Origin: Phascolarctos cinereus
Taxonomy: Eukaryota; Chordata; Mammalia; Diprotodontia; Phascolarctidae
NCBI RefSeq assembly: GCF_002099425.1
Contig: NW_018343955.1
Coordinates: forward strand, 15,445,001 to 15,509,000
Direction: 5' to 3'
Length of the DNA: 64,000 nt
The notes beneath the pieces are model-generated. The model was given only the letters and a program-made list of their open reading frames with translations. It was not told the origin of the DNA and did no database searches. A program made the position numbers and the translations under genes. Shown one piece after another: positions 10,725-21,439 of the stretch. The first letter of the stretch is position 1. Each line of letters begins with the position of its first letter.

Positions 10725-10895
10725 TTTAAAAAGTGTTTTCACATACATCATCCTCTTTGAGCTAACACTAGGAGGTGAGTAATCCTTGTAGTATTTCCTC
10801 CACTTTGGAGATAAGGAAACTAAGGTGCTCATAATTAAGTAACTTGCCCAGGATTGCATATTTAATACTGAAGCCAGAATTAGGATCCACGCCTC
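10725..10895 (-). repeat. MIR-type SINE, antisense
   Basis: 'agtgttttcacatacatcat', 'cactttggagataaggaaac' and 'aacttgcccaggattgcata' give antisense MIR order. Confidence 0.75.
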
Positions 10896-11061
10896 CTTGC
10901 TCCCTACTCAGTCTTTCTTCTACACAACTTCTTTCATTCTTACTTACATGTAAGAATACTATATAGTATTTTCTTTGAATTTGACCTTTGGAAACTATTT
11001 TATAAAGGACAAACTTGCTCACAAGACAGTTTGCATACTTTTAGTGAGAATAAGGACACCA

Positions 11062-11157
11062 GGGGCAGCTAGCTAGGTGTATACTTACTTGCTATGTGAC
11101 CCTGGGCAAGTCACTTAACTCCTTTGCCTAGCCAAAAAAAACAAAAACAAAAAAAAA
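11062..11157 (+). mobile_element. WSINE1-type SINE with internal deletion and 19 bp target duplication
   Basis: It starts 'ggggcagctagctagg' and jumps straight to 'acttacttgctatgtgaccc', so about 60-70 bases of the head are missing. The 3' end and A-rich tail are normal. Direct repeats at 11043-11061 and 11158-11176 match at 17 of 19 positions, so the deletion arose before or during insertion, or later without touching the ends. Confidence 0.88.
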
Positions 11158-11216
11158 AGTGAGAATAAAGAGACCAATGGCTTCTGTGGTATATTTAATA
11201 AATTGTCTAGAATTTC

Positions 11217-11310
11217 TCCTTGCCTCAGTTTTCCTATCTGTAAAATGTAGGGAAGGATTTTTATCTGACACCAACCTCAAAAGAATACTTCTAAATCTGA
11301 TGATATAACA
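11217..11310 (+). repeat. MIR fragment, 3' part
   Basis: 'tgcctcagttttcctatctg' and the following MIR-like 3' part. Confidence 0.6.
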
Positions 11311-11314
11311 CTGG

Positions 11315-12240
11315 TTGTGGTAGACAGGGAGAAAGCTGTCATCTCTAGCTCCAATGACCTCATTAATTCAATTTAGGGTCCCCCTTTCACTGGACCAGAC
11401 CGTGAGGAACTTGCTTTTGGGCAAAATGCACTTCAAAGTAGAGGATGGTTTGGCCAAAGATATATAATCCACAACCCACTATAGTCACTCTGGGCCAGGG
11501 AATGGGGGAAGCTGACAAAGCATCAGGGAAAGTAATGGTTCATCTTTCTTCTTCTTCTCTGAAGTCAAGTATCCCTGAAGCCACATCTATGTGACAGCTA
11601 GCCAATGCTCTGGAGACTTTACTAATTAAAGCGGAAACCATCTTTCCCATATAGAATATGACTTTGAAGTTGCTTGCCTCTATGTTCTATTGCCATGTAT
11701 ATAAACAGTCTAAAATCTGGAAGTGCCACAGCCAGTTTGTGGAGTGTGCTGGGATCTTAGCTGGAATCCACTGGGATCCTTGCATAAAGTGAGTGGGCAA
11801 AGAGGCTTAATTACTACCCAAGAAGATCCTGAAAAGGAAGAGGATGAACCTGGGGCTCATGACCACAGCTCAGGAAGTCCCAATGGGCACTACCTGTCTG
11901 GGTGCCTTTTCAGTGTAGCAGCAAAATGGTACCTGAAAGTGGGCACTTTAATGGTCAAGAATATGGCTAAGCTATATATGCACATGTTACCCTCTCAGGT
12001 CCCTGATAAGTGAGGCTTTCTGAAAAACTGGACCTGATTCCTACCCATTCCTATTCTAGTCCCCATCCCTACCCCTCTGCTCCTGGGCTGGATTTTGAAT
12101 TCCTAACACTAATTGTTTCAGCTAATTAATGACTCTGGAGGACCATACCTAAGATGATTTCAAAGTCCAGGATGGCTCACCCTGGGTACCCTCTTCCTCC
12201 CCCATCCCTGAATTTTTATTCAGGTGAAATCTTCAAAGAT
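11315..12240. other. Repeat-free unassigned DNA
   Basis: No repeat is recognised. It includes an open frame of 96 codons at 11723-12013 with an acidic stretch (EDPEKEEDEPGAHD) and a TATA-like 'tatataaaca' about 25 bases upstream. The protein resembles no family I know, and there is no other sign of coding selection that I can read. Confidence 0.3.
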
Positions 12241-12244
12241 CGTG

Positions 12245-12475
12245 GGAGGTAGTATGGTATGGTAAAACAAGCCTGGGATGTGAGATTAGAATAGTTATAC
12301 ACAGGTTCAAATCTTGACTCTAACACCTACATAAGTCACTTCACTGGGACTCAGTTCCCTCATTTATTAAACAGAGATATTAATAATTTCCCCACCTACC
12401 TCTTAAGGATATAATGAGAAAAAACTTTGTGGACCTTAAAGAGCTACAAAATGTGAGCTAATCGCTAATTTTGCC
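12245..12475 (+). repeat. MIR-type SINE, sense
   Basis: 'cacaggttcaaatcttgact' (head boundary), 'gggactcagttccctcattt' (CORE) and 'accttaaagagctacaaaat' (3' part). Confidence 0.8.
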
Positions 12476-12577
12476 TTCCCTTAATAGAATGTTAGTGTAG
12501 GAAAGAATCAAAGAGAAATGATCAAGAATGTCAACAGACTTTTAAAAGGAGAAAATAAATGGGAGGAGATTAATTTT

Positions 12578-12830
12578 AATGCAATAAGGATTTATTATGT
12601 TTCTGGCACAGTACCAGGCATAAGATGCTACAAAAAAATCAAACAGTCATTGCTCACAAGGAGCTTACTTTCTAATGGTAATAAGGTTGATTCATGTCCA
12701 AGTAAATCTCTGACAGTTTGAAGAGAGAGCACAAACAAGGGAGAGGTAAGAGACAGCATATAGTCTGAGCCTTGGAGGAAGCTTGGGGATTTTTAACGAG
12801 CAGAGATAAGAGAGTGGATTGAGGGCACAA
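12578..12830 (-). repeat. L2 3' end, antisense
   Basis: 'ggcacagtaccaggcataag' and 'ctcacaaggagcttacttt' are complements of the L2 tail. The rest reads into the L2 3' untranslated region ('gccttggaggaagcttgggg'). Confidence 0.65.
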
Positions 12831-12840
12831 AGTACTGCTT

Positions 12841-13070
12841 GTGGCACAGCAAGGTGATGCAGTGGATAGAGCCCTGGACCTAGATTCAGGAAGATCTGAG
12901 TTCAAATCCTCACTCATACACTTACTAGCTGTATGCTGTATCTGTCTCAATTTCCTCAATTGTAAAACGGGGATAATAATAGCACCTACTTCCCACGGTT
13001 GTTGTGAGGCTCTTAAAGCACTTAACACACAGTGCCTGGCACATGGTAGGCTCTTTAATAAATGCTTATT
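12841..13070 (+). repeat. CORE-SINE with L2-like tail, sense
   Basis: Head 'gatgcagtggatagagccct', CORE, then 'acacagtgcctggcacatgg' and 'aataaatgcttattttcttc'. The tail runs directly into a pyrimidine microsatellite. Confidence 0.8.
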
Positions 13071-13156
13071 TTCTTCCTTTCTTCTTTCCTTCCTTCCTTC
13101 CTTCCTTCTTTCTCTCTTTCCTTCTTTCCTTCCTTCTTTTCTTTCTTCCTTCCTTT
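13071..13156. repeat. Pyrimidine tract (CTTC)n
   Basis: An impure CTTC/CTTT tract that begins at the 3' end of the CORE-SINE, as though expanded from that SINE's tail. Confidence 0.9.
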
Positions 13157-13159
13157 GCA

Positions 13160-14077
13160 AAAACACAGAGAAAGAATGCTAAGTGCACAGAACATTAAGA
13201 AGGGCAATTTGACAGGAATATAAAATAGGTGGAAGTAAACAATATGAAATAAACCTTGAATTGACACAAAAAAGACACTTGTGCCCAGAAGGGTGTGTGA
13301 GGAAAAAGGGAGCCAGTCCATCAATTCCTAGTATAGTAATTATGTACAAAATGTAGTGATAAAATAATGATGACGGTTTCTGTGAATTGCACCAAATAAC
13401 CACTTTCCTAGTCATAGCCATGCATCAGCCTCAGGTTTTGTAGCACCTCCTTTACCCTTGAGGGTCTCACCAGTCATTCCATTTATAGTAATATAGAGCT
13501 CCAAAGCCCAGAGATCTGAGTGATTCCCCAATTTGAGCCATCCCTTGAGGATGTCTGTGCAAAAAATCTACACAGATGAAGATTATAGCTTGAGTTGGTG
13601 GAAGTAGGTCAAGAAGTACTTTTATAGAAAAAAAAGACTTTCTATAGCATCCACTTTTTTCTTGGGAAAGGTAGGGGGACTAAAGGTCATTAGACATTTT
13701 TGGGGTGACTCACTTGGTTTTGCTCACCTGTTGTGTCTTTTTTTTCTTCTTGGTAACAAAGCAAGATTCACAGAGGAGGTGGAGGGGGAAGGGAAGGATT
13801 TATCGGAAATCACTGAGATGTAAAAACCAAAGCCATCCATAAAACTTTTAAAATAGCATTTCTAGGTATTTAAATATGAACTCCAAGGTGGATTCCAGAG
13901 GTCAGGCACTGGGTCTGTTCTAGTCAGCCCATCATCAATAGCACTGTGCTCACCACAAGGCTTGATATGGGATGATGGCAGAAGTATTGAAAAGAGACAG
14001 ACATCTGGAAGCTCTAATTTCCTACCACAGGGCTGAGCTAACATGAGTATTAATGAGTTTTATTTCTTAGGGTTGGG

Positions 14078-14080
<3 letters not shown>
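13160..14080. other. Unassigned non-coding DNA
   Basis: No repeat family or gene recognised. Confidence 0.3.

Positions 14081-14168
<88 letters not shown>
14081..14168. repeat. (TG)n(GA)n compound microsatellite
   Basis: About 21 TG units (14081-14122) pass directly into about 22 GA units with one break. The alternating and homopurine halves are adjacent. Confidence 0.95.
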
Positions 14169-14309
14169 ACAAGGCAGGAGTTTCAATACATCATGAATTT
14201 ATAAAAAAAAAATTGCCTTTGGGGTATAACACAATCCTCCATCTGGTCTGTGTTAGGTATCAAATTCCCACCACTGCCAAGCTTTGGGCGCTTAAGTGCT
14301 TATAAAGCC

Positions 14310-14560
14310 TTTCACAAAAACAGCTCCAACTTACCTTCCAAGTTTTACTAAACATTACTCCCCTTTAAAAATCTAGGTCCAGCCAGATTGGCCTTCTTGC
14401 TGTTTCTCACATGTGACACTCCATTTAAAGATTTCATGATGGGTCCTTCTGCTTATGCATAGGCTGTCCCCCAGGCCTGGAATACACACTTTCCTCACCT
14501 CTGCCTTTCAGAATCCCTGGTTTCTTTCAAAGTACAAGTCAAGCCCCTAATTTACTAGAG
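14310..14560 (+). repeat. L2 LINE 3' region fragment, sense
   Basis: 'ccagccagattggccttctt', 'cccccaggcctggaatacac' and 'cctctgcctttcagaatccc' match the L2 region just upstream of its tail. Confidence 0.75.
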
Positions 14561-14587
14561 CTTAGGATACCTTTGTTAAGTTGAATT

Positions 14588-14935
14588 GGACCTTGCAAAT
14601 AGAATCACAGGATTTCAGAGCTGGGAATGACCTGACTTTGGAATCAGAAGTTATGGGTGGAATTTTACTAAATCAATTGTTAGTTGATCATTCCATCACT
14701 GTTCGAAGGCCTCTTAGGAGGGAGAACCTGTAGGATGTTTCCAGAGCCAGACTTTTCCATTTTGGGACCTCTCTGATTGTCTACTACATCAAGTGTAAAT
14801 CTGCCTCTGTGCAATTTCTACTCATTGCTTCCAGTTCTGCCCTGGGAGGTCTCTTTCATCTCTGTTAAGTAACATCCAACTTCTTCAAAGTCTCTTCCAA
14901 TTCTAAATACTAGACTATTATGTGGAAGAAACAGT
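14588..14935 (+). repeat. CR1/L3 LINE fragment, sense
   Basis: 'agaatcacaggatttcagag', 'tttgggacctctctgattgt' and 'aaatctgcctctgtgcaatt' are CR1/L3 3' coding-region words. The copy is short and much diverged. Confidence 0.65.
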
Positions 14936-14994
14936 ATTATCACCATTTTATGATTGAGGAAATGAAATATTTTTTCCTGTTCCTTTTAGAAGCA

Positions 14995-15490
14995 GGCGTG
15001 GAAGTGAAAGGGACCTCAGGGATCACACCGTCCAATTGCCTCATTTTAAAGACAGCAAAGTGAGGTCTGTGGAGGTTAAGCAACTTGCCAAAGACATACA
15101 GGTGGTTGTTGTTGTGGAGCAGTTTTTAGTCATATTCTACTCTCTGTGACTCCATTCGGGCAAATGACCCTTTTCAGTCATGTTTGACCCTTCATGACCT
15201 TTTTTTTGGCAAAGATATTGGAGAGGTGTGCCATTCCCTTCTCCAGCCTATTTTACAGATAAGGAAACTGAGGCAACCAAGGTTAAGTGACTTGCCCAGG
15301 GTCACACAGCTAGTAAGTGTCTGAGGCCAGATTTGAACTCAGGATGATGACTCTTTCTGACTTCAGGCCAGGCACTCTATGCACTATGGTGCCACCTAGC
15401 TGCCATACAGATAGTAAGCATCAGAGGTGGGATTTGAACCCAGGTCTTTTGACTTCAAAATGAGTGCTCTTTCCTCGTACTTCAGAGGTG
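14995..15490 (-). repeat. MIR-type SINE, antisense, split by Mar1
   Basis: The left part ends 'aagacatacaggt' at 15103 and the right part resumes 'catacagatagtaagcatca' at 15404, continuing to the antisense head. The two halves make one MIR. Confidence 0.85.
15104..15403 (-). mobile_element. Mar1-type CORE-SINE, antisense, inside MIR
   Basis: Complete, with 'ttgttgttgt' at its 3' end and 'ggtgccacctagctgc' at its head. Target repeats 'catacag[g/a]t' lie at 15095-15103 and 15404-15412. At about 300 bp it is longer than its siblings because the 3' 'cagtcatgtttgaccc' part is partly repeated. Confidence 0.9.
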
Positions 15491-15524
15491 CTATGACTTA
15501 GAATATGATTTAGTGCTGAAAGAA

Positions 15525-15650
15525 TCATGGGATCATGGATTAGGAACTGGAAGAGATCTTAGAAGCCATCTAACCCCCTCCTTTTATAAATGAGGAATTG
15601 AGAGGCTCATAAAATTGCAAAGTAATAATAATTTAGGTCCTGTGAGAGAT
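15525..15650 (-). repeat. MIR fragment, antisense
   Basis: 'ctccttttataaatgaggaa' and nearby words give an antisense MIR piece without its head. Confidence 0.6.
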
Positions 15651-15659
15651 CATCTAGAT

Positions 15660-15957
15660 ATCATAACTCATTAATCAATCAATCGGAAAGTATTTCTTAA
15701 GTACATAATATGTGCCAGACACTATGCTAGGCACTCAGGTTACCAGTTCAAAGAACAAAACGATCCCTACTCATAAAGACCCTATATTCTAATGGGGAAG
15801 ATGAGTATCCATATAAATATAGACAGCATAAATATAGAGTGAAAAAAGACAAATACATACAAAGTAGTTAAATGCAAGGTAGTTTGGGAGGGAGGGCACT
15901 TGCAGTTGGGGGAAATCAGGAAAGACTTCCTGCAGAAGATCTTGAAAGTCTGAGGTT
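15660..15957 (-). repeat. L2 3' end, antisense
   Basis: 'aatatgtgccagacactatg', 'tattctaatggggaagatga' and 'aggaaagacttcctgcagaa' are complements of the L2 tail and 3' region. Confidence 0.75.
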
Positions 15958-16770
15958 TTATCTCATACCTATCAGACTGACATGGCTGTGAATGACCAAG
16001 TGACAAATGTTGGCAGGGCTGTGGGAAAATGGACACGTTGATACACTGTTAGTGGAATTGTGAACTGGTCCAACCATTCCGGAAATCTGTTTGGAACTAT
16101 ACCCCCCAAAAGTTACTATACTGTGCATATCCTTTGCCCCAGTGCTACCACCAGTAGGCCTATACCCCAAAAAGATCAAAGAAAGAGAAAAAGGTCCTAT
16201 ATGTACAAAAAATATTTGTAGAAGTTCATTTTGTAGTAGCAAAAAAACTGGAAACTAAAGGGTTGCCCATCAACTAGAGAGTGACTGGACAAATTATGGT
16301 ATGTGAATGTAATGGAATTCTATTGCACTCTGTTGTTTGTCTTTTGTTCTCAAAGAGGATCATGAAGGTGATGTCTTGACTTGTGAGTGAATTGGATCTA
16401 AGTGAAGCGGAGGTATGCAAAGTCATCAGCCTCACTCTCTCCTCCAGAGCCCATTGTACCTTAAGAAATTACAAAAGAGCTGGTTTTGGAAAAACTTTAG
16501 AAGACTTGGATGAACTGATGCAAAGTGAAATAAGCAGAACCAGGAGAACAATCTATACTATAACGACAGTATTGTAAAAGGAATGACTTTGAGAGACTTA
16601 AGAACTCTGATCAATGCAATGATCAGTCATGATTCCAGAGGACCCATGATGAAGAATGGTACCCACCTTCTGACAGAGAGGTGATAGAATGTAGGAGAAC
16701 ATCTTTTTTGGCCAATATGGGAACTTGCTTTATTTCACTATACAAATTTGTTATAAGGGTTTTGATTTTA
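15958..16770 (+). repeat. L1 LINE 3' end, split by another SINE
   Basis: The first part matches the L1 ORF2 C-terminal region ('acactgttagtggaattgtg', 'ggcctataccccaaaaagat'). After the SINE it continues with the marsupial L1 3' end ('gaactgatgcaaagtgaaat', 'agcagaaccaggagaacaat', 'attccagaggacccatgatg'). It is 5'-truncated and non-coding. Confidence 0.85.
16329..16452 (+). mobile_element. Non-CORE SINE fragment inserted in L1
   Basis: 'gttgtttgtcttttgttctc', 'agaggatcatgaaggtgatg' and 'cactctctcctccagagcc' match the first half of the longer copy at 35434-35698. The 3' half is missing. Short repeats attgcac (16322-16328) and attgtac (16453-16459) flank it. Confidence 0.75.
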
Positions 16771-16774
16771 TCTA

Positions 16775-17245
16775 CTCCAATCCCTTCATTTTAGTTTATT
16801 AGGGAAGCTAACTAGTCACCTAGCAAGACCCTGAAGAAAGGGACCCAGGGCAGGAAAATTTTGATCAGCAGATGTAGAAGCTCAAAGATTCTGAGGAATG
16901 GGGATGAGGAAGGGTAAGGAGAAAAACACATTTAGGTAGGGCACCACATGGGAGGCTTTAGACAAGTGAAATACTGGATGGCAAGAACAGAGTTTGGATA
17001 AGTATCCATAATGCAGATGGAAGATCAAAAGAGGACATGAAAAGGACCTACCAATGATCTTTATCCATAAACTGATAGGGCCAACCCTGCCTATGAGTAT
17101 CACACCCCCAGGGAACATTCATTAGGTCTGTGCCCATCAGTGCCATGAGTTTCCCAAACTACCTGTCTTAGCTTGAGGAACTCTTGCCTAGTTGACCCCA
17201 TCATTTATCAGACTATCTATTTGCCAGCTCCCAGGCTGTCACCAC
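16775..17245. other. Unassigned non-coding DNA
   Basis: No repeat or gene recognised apart from a possible continuation of the L1 tail at the left edge. Confidence 0.3.
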
Positions 17246-17247
17246 AG

Positions 17248-17420
17248 CATAGTGGGGGAAATACTGGGCTGGGAGTTAAGAACCCTAGATTCAAACCCCT
17301 CTTTTGCCGCTTAATAGCTCTGTACCTTTGGGCCAGAAAATTTTATCTCTTTGGGCTTTAGTTTCCTCATCTGTAAAATGAAAGGGTCTCATCTCTTCCA
17401 GCCCTAAAACCCTTCCATTC
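17248..17420 (+). repeat. MIR-type SINE, sense
   Basis: 'ccctagattcaaacccctct', 'tagtttcctcatctgtaaaa' and 'ctcttccagccctaaaaccc'. An antisense frame of 178 codons (17291-17827) runs through it and is judged non-coding for that reason. Confidence 0.8.
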
Positions 17421-17424
17421 CAGC

Positions 17425-18015
17425 ACCTTAGAATAGAGACTGTAATGGAAACTGACAGGGTCTGCAGCAGGCAGCATTGGTCTCTCCCTCTGCCCGGAAT
17501 CCCAGGCTCTAACCAGAAACAGAATGCTGACAAATGAAAAAAAGATGTATTTGCTGGCAGCGGCTCTATGCAGCACAAAGACAAGCCAAGCCTGGGCTCC
17601 CACAGGAAGTTTTGAACCCACTTTCTAATTCTCAGTTTAGCTATCATCAACTCTGCCCTGATCCAATTTTGTGTTTTTACTTTGCTAAGTTTAAATCTGG
17701 CTTCTCCTTTTATGCTCTTTGAGTCTGTCCTGAGACTCTCACTGTTTGCTTGGAATTTCATATTTCCCTCGGGGTTCCCAAGCCTTAATTGCTTTCTCAT
17801 TGGGAGAGCTCTTTTCAAAGCTGTCAAGCATTGACTAGCAGCCTGTATGTGATTAGTCTTATCAGTTTTACATTAAATATTTATTATTCTCACTGGAGAT
17901 CTGAACACAGGAGACACACCTTAGGGGAAGCCCAGGACTAGGATCAGGAGGGGAACTGCAGATGAAGATCAAAAGAAAGGGTGTGTCATTACTGGGAGCT
18001 TAGGGGAGAGAGGAA
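17425..18015. other. Unassigned non-coding DNA
   Basis: No repeat family recognised. Confidence 0.3.
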
Positions 18016-18019
18016 TGCA

Positions 18020-18205
18020 GAGCCAGAGGGGTGGTGGGTAGGGGAGAAAGAGAGAAGAAGGGAGAGTGAAGAGGGAGGGAGGCGGAAGAGGAGGGAGAAG
18101 GGAGAGAAGGAGGGCAGGGGAGAGACACAGAGAGAGAGAGAAAAGAGGAAGAGAGAGAGGAGAAGGGAGAGAGAGAAAGGGAGGGTGGGGAGAGGGAGAG
18201 GTCAG
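18020..18205. repeat. GA-rich homopurine tract
   Basis: About 185 bases of nearly uninterrupted A and G on the plus strand, mainly GAGA and GGAG. It is irregular, so it is low complexity and not a clean microsatellite. Confidence 0.9.
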
Positions 18206-18479
18206 AGCAAGAGTAGCAGCTACTCCTACTCCCAGTTTAGTGGCTGCTGTCTACATAAGACAAAGTGAAGTGGGTTTGACTCCAATTTTCTTGTTTGCCT
18301 GTCTACAATAATGAAAACTGGATAGCAGGCACACATCCACTTTCATTTCTGCTATATAATAACACATACTGCACACGCTGGCCAGCCAGTATGTTTGACA
18401 TCAACCAGCTGTTCCTTTTTGAAATACCAGCTGCCTAACCATCTGAGATGTGCAGAAACAACATTGGAACTCATGGTGC

Positions 18480-18580
18480 TACCCAAATCACTCTACCTCT
18501 CTTGCTCTCAGTTTACTCCTCTGGTACATGAAGGTTAGCAGCTCTCAAACATCCCTTTCAGCTTAAGCCTCTGATTCTAT
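18480..18580 (+). repeat. MIR fragment, sense
   Basis: 'accctttcagcttaagcc'-like 3' words and 'tctcagtttactcctctggt'. Weak and old. Confidence 0.45.
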
Positions 18581-18589
18581 GCTTTTTTT

Positions 18590-19425
18590 CCTCTCTTGGA
18601 GGTATGCATGCATGTTCATCAATTAAATAATACATTTATATATAATTAACCTTATGAAATTATCAGAATCCAAGCATGCAACTGATCCATTCCTCACAAG
18701 CCAGGCCCACGACTTTTGTTTGAAACAACTAAACTACAATTGATTCCACTGGGGATGAGAGGTTGTCTGAATGATTGATTGTGATGCAAAGGTTAGCTTG
18801 TCAGGAATCAATCTGATTCTGTTGTTATCATCCTGGCTGCCTTAAAGAATGAATTGGATTACACAGTGATCCAGACAACTTTCTGGCAATTGGCCTGCCA
18901 AGGGTTGGGCTGACGGGCCACATAGCTCCGGCCTCATTTTAACCACTAGGACAGGACATGAATTTAAACTTCCTGCATTCAAGTATTTTTTTTTTCTTTG
19001 CAAGCTGCTATGCATCAAGCACCATATCTTGGATTATCTTTATTGACTGTAAATATTTAAAATAGTTTATGGTGCTATAAACTTTGATTCCCTCAAGCTT
19101 AAATATTAAATGCTGTGCAGACTTTTCTTTCTTCAAAAGACATTCCTTCAATGTCGCCTAAGGTTTAACAACTGATTGTTCTTCACCATTAACAATGAGA
19201 AACGCTCTGGTTCTAAGGATCCAAAATGGAAGTTCTTTACCCAGCCCTGTTTGAGGGAGGCAGGGACATATTTGCTTGGGTGGTATGCTGATATACAACA
19301 TTTTCATGGTGAAAAGTGGGAATAATGTCCTTAGAGGAGGTGTACCTACTCTGGAATGCAATTTCCATCCCACTGACCTTCCAGACTTTCTATCTTTAAT
19401 CACCTCAGGTAGTTAATTACTATAT
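18590..19425. other. Repeat-free AT-rich island, candidate conserved non-coding element
   Basis: About 830 bases with no repeat I can name, in a window where gaps this long are uncommon. It is rich in TAAT/ATTA and 'gattgatt' words, for example around 18620-18800 and 19030-19110. Conservation cannot be judged from one sequence. Confidence 0.3.
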
Positions 19426-19439
19426 TAATAATTATTATT

Positions 19440-19670
19440 AATGATAATAATAGCCAGCATTGATATAGCACTTTGAGTTCATTTCATCCTGCAGAAACCC
19501 CAGGAGCTAGGTGCTGTTATTATCCTTATATTGCAGGTGAGGAAACTGAGCCAAACAGAGATTAAATGACTTGCCCAGGGTCACACAGTTGAGACATGTG
19601 TAAGGAAGTATTTGAACTCAGGTCTTCTGGATCCCAAGTTCAGCAGTCTCTCCACTGCACCATCTAGATG
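19440..19670 (-). repeat. MIR-type SINE, antisense
   Basis: 'tagcactttgagttcatttc', 'aggtgaggaaactgagccaa', 'cttgcccagggtcacacagt' and 'ctctccactgcaccatctag'. Nearly complete. Confidence 0.88.
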
Positions 19671-19674
19671 TTTT

Positions 19675-20235
19675 AGAGTTTGACAAGCTAGTTTTTTGGA
19701 GGCAAGACAATGATTAGATCCGTAGGCACTTGATTATCCCGGGAGAAGCCCATGGCTGATGAAGAGTATATACTATATGTCAGAGTGAATGGCATCATTA
19801 TAAGAAAATTCCACCACAGTGAAGAGAAAGACTATTATCTTGGTTGACTTAGGACTGAGTCCTAAAGGTTCTGCCCTGATGCTCCATTAGTCCTGTCAGG
19901 TTCCTTCAAGGCTCCCTGCCCACTGAATGGGGGTAATGTAAAGAGCACAAGTATAGCTTTTCCTTTTCCTTTTACTACAGAGGGAGGAGAAAAGGGTTTA
20001 GCAGTAGGAGGTGAAGAGGGTTCCTTCTTTCAGGATGATCTGGCCAGGCAGACCAGGGAGACAGAAGATGTCTTTCATGATCATTTGTCTAAGCAGTCTT
20101 CACCTGAGTTTACTAATCCTATTGCTAGACCCAGATGAGCATCATGAGAGCCATGAGTCTGGGTCATGATAAAACTTTCCAGCTGGGTTCAGTAGACTTG
20201 ATGGGAATCAGGTATCTATACTTGATTATAGATTA
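19675..20235. other. Unassigned non-coding DNA
   Basis: Nothing recognised. Confidence 0.3.
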
Positions 20236-20239
20236 TATA

Positions 20240-20410
20240 TTTACAGATGGAAGGAACTTTAAGGCCATCTAAGTCAACTCTATTATTCTACAGATTAGGA
20301 AACTTAGGTCCTGAAAGGCTAATTGAGTTATCAACATTCCTACAGGTAGTAAGTGGCAGAACAGGGTTTTGAATGGGGTCAAATCAACCTACAGTCACAT
20401 CCAATGCACT
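20240..20410 (-). repeat. MIR-type SINE, antisense
   Basis: 'attctacagattaggaaact', 'acaggtagtaagtggcagaa' and a weak head end. Confidence 0.7.
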
Positions 20411-20543
20411 TAGACTAGATGGGGAATCAATGTAGAGGCTGGATCTCTGAGTAAAAACGTTAGATAGACCGTGAGGTGAACAGAGCAAAGTCTCAAACAG
20501 CATCAGGGTCTGCAAATTGTGGCAGCAGAATATTTGTACACAG

Positions 20544-20815
20544 AGGTGCAGCTAGGTGGTGCAGTGAAGAGAGTGCTGGGCCTCGAGTCAGGAGGACTTG
20601 AGTTTTCAAATCCAGCCTCAGATATTTACTAGCTATGTGACCTTGGGCAAGTCACTTAATCTCTGTTTGCCTTAGTTTCCTCAGATGTAAACAATGAGGA
20701 TACTAATAGCACCTACCTCCCAGGGATCTTGTGAATCTCCAATGAGATAATGTCTATAAAGTACTTAGCACAGCGTCTGGTACCTAGTGGCGATTATATA
20801 AATAATGGCCTGCTA
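20544..20815 (+). repeat. CORE-SINE (Ther/MIR type), sense
   Basis: Full head 'gtgcagctaggtggtgcagt', CORE 'gtgaccttgggcaagtcact', then 'tagcacctacctcccaggga' and 'cttagcacagcgtctggtac'. Confidence 0.88.
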
Positions 20816-20969
20816 GCCATGTGATAATCAGCGATGTCATCTTGAGGAGCACAAATGTGTGCCAATCCACATACCTGGAATTTAGAAAGTCTCTTTCTTC
20901 TGAAGAAAGCAATATGTAGTAAAAATAAGAGGCATCTCATTTATCTAGATCTCCCTTAGAGCCATGGAG

Positions 20970-21060
20970 GGGAAGGGTGGAGTTTTGACAAAGAGTTCAA
21001 TGATTTTCCCAAAATCATATAGTAGGCCTATAGCAGAAGTAAACCCAGGTCTTAAGCATC
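20970..21060 (-). repeat. MIR fragment, antisense
   Basis: 'gtaaacccaggtcttaagca' and the preceding antisense CORE words. Short and degraded. Confidence 0.5.
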
Positions 21061-21064
21061 ACAT

Positions 21065-21435
21065 TTTAGCTCCGCTTTCCATTCTGAAGTCTTTTGTATC
21101 TATCTGAGCTATAACAGGAATCACTGTGCTTTGAGGCACATTTGACCATGGGATGGAGGTGGTGGCTGCGGTGCAAGGGACAGTCCAACCACAGGGACAG
21201 GCCCACTGGGAGCAGAGGCACCTCAGCTTCTTAGAAATAGGGGCCCCATCTCTGAGTGGGTTGGGAGAGGATAGGCCTGGCAGAAGAGGGCCATGATGAT
21301 GAGATGGGTGAAGGGGGCAGGATTGCTTGTCCATGGCAGTGCAAGCAAATGGAGGACCATGAGGTGGTGCCAGGGATGGCAGTTATTATAGGGAGAAAGC
21401 ATTTCCATCCCACCTCCCAGTGCCCTGGGACAAAA
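21065..21435. other. Unassigned non-coding DNA
   Basis: Open frames of up to about 90 codons overlap on both strands with no recognisable domain. I see no gene. Confidence 0.3.
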
Positions 21436-21439
21436 GTCA

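Noticed and set aside
11723-12013. 96-codon frame with a TATA-like box just upstream
   Set aside because: No known domain, TATA too close to the start codon, and no splice or conservation evidence visible.
17291-17827. Longest open frame in the window (178 codons, minus strand)
   Set aside because: It runs through an antisense MIR, has no known domain, and its length is explained by chance in a low-stop region.
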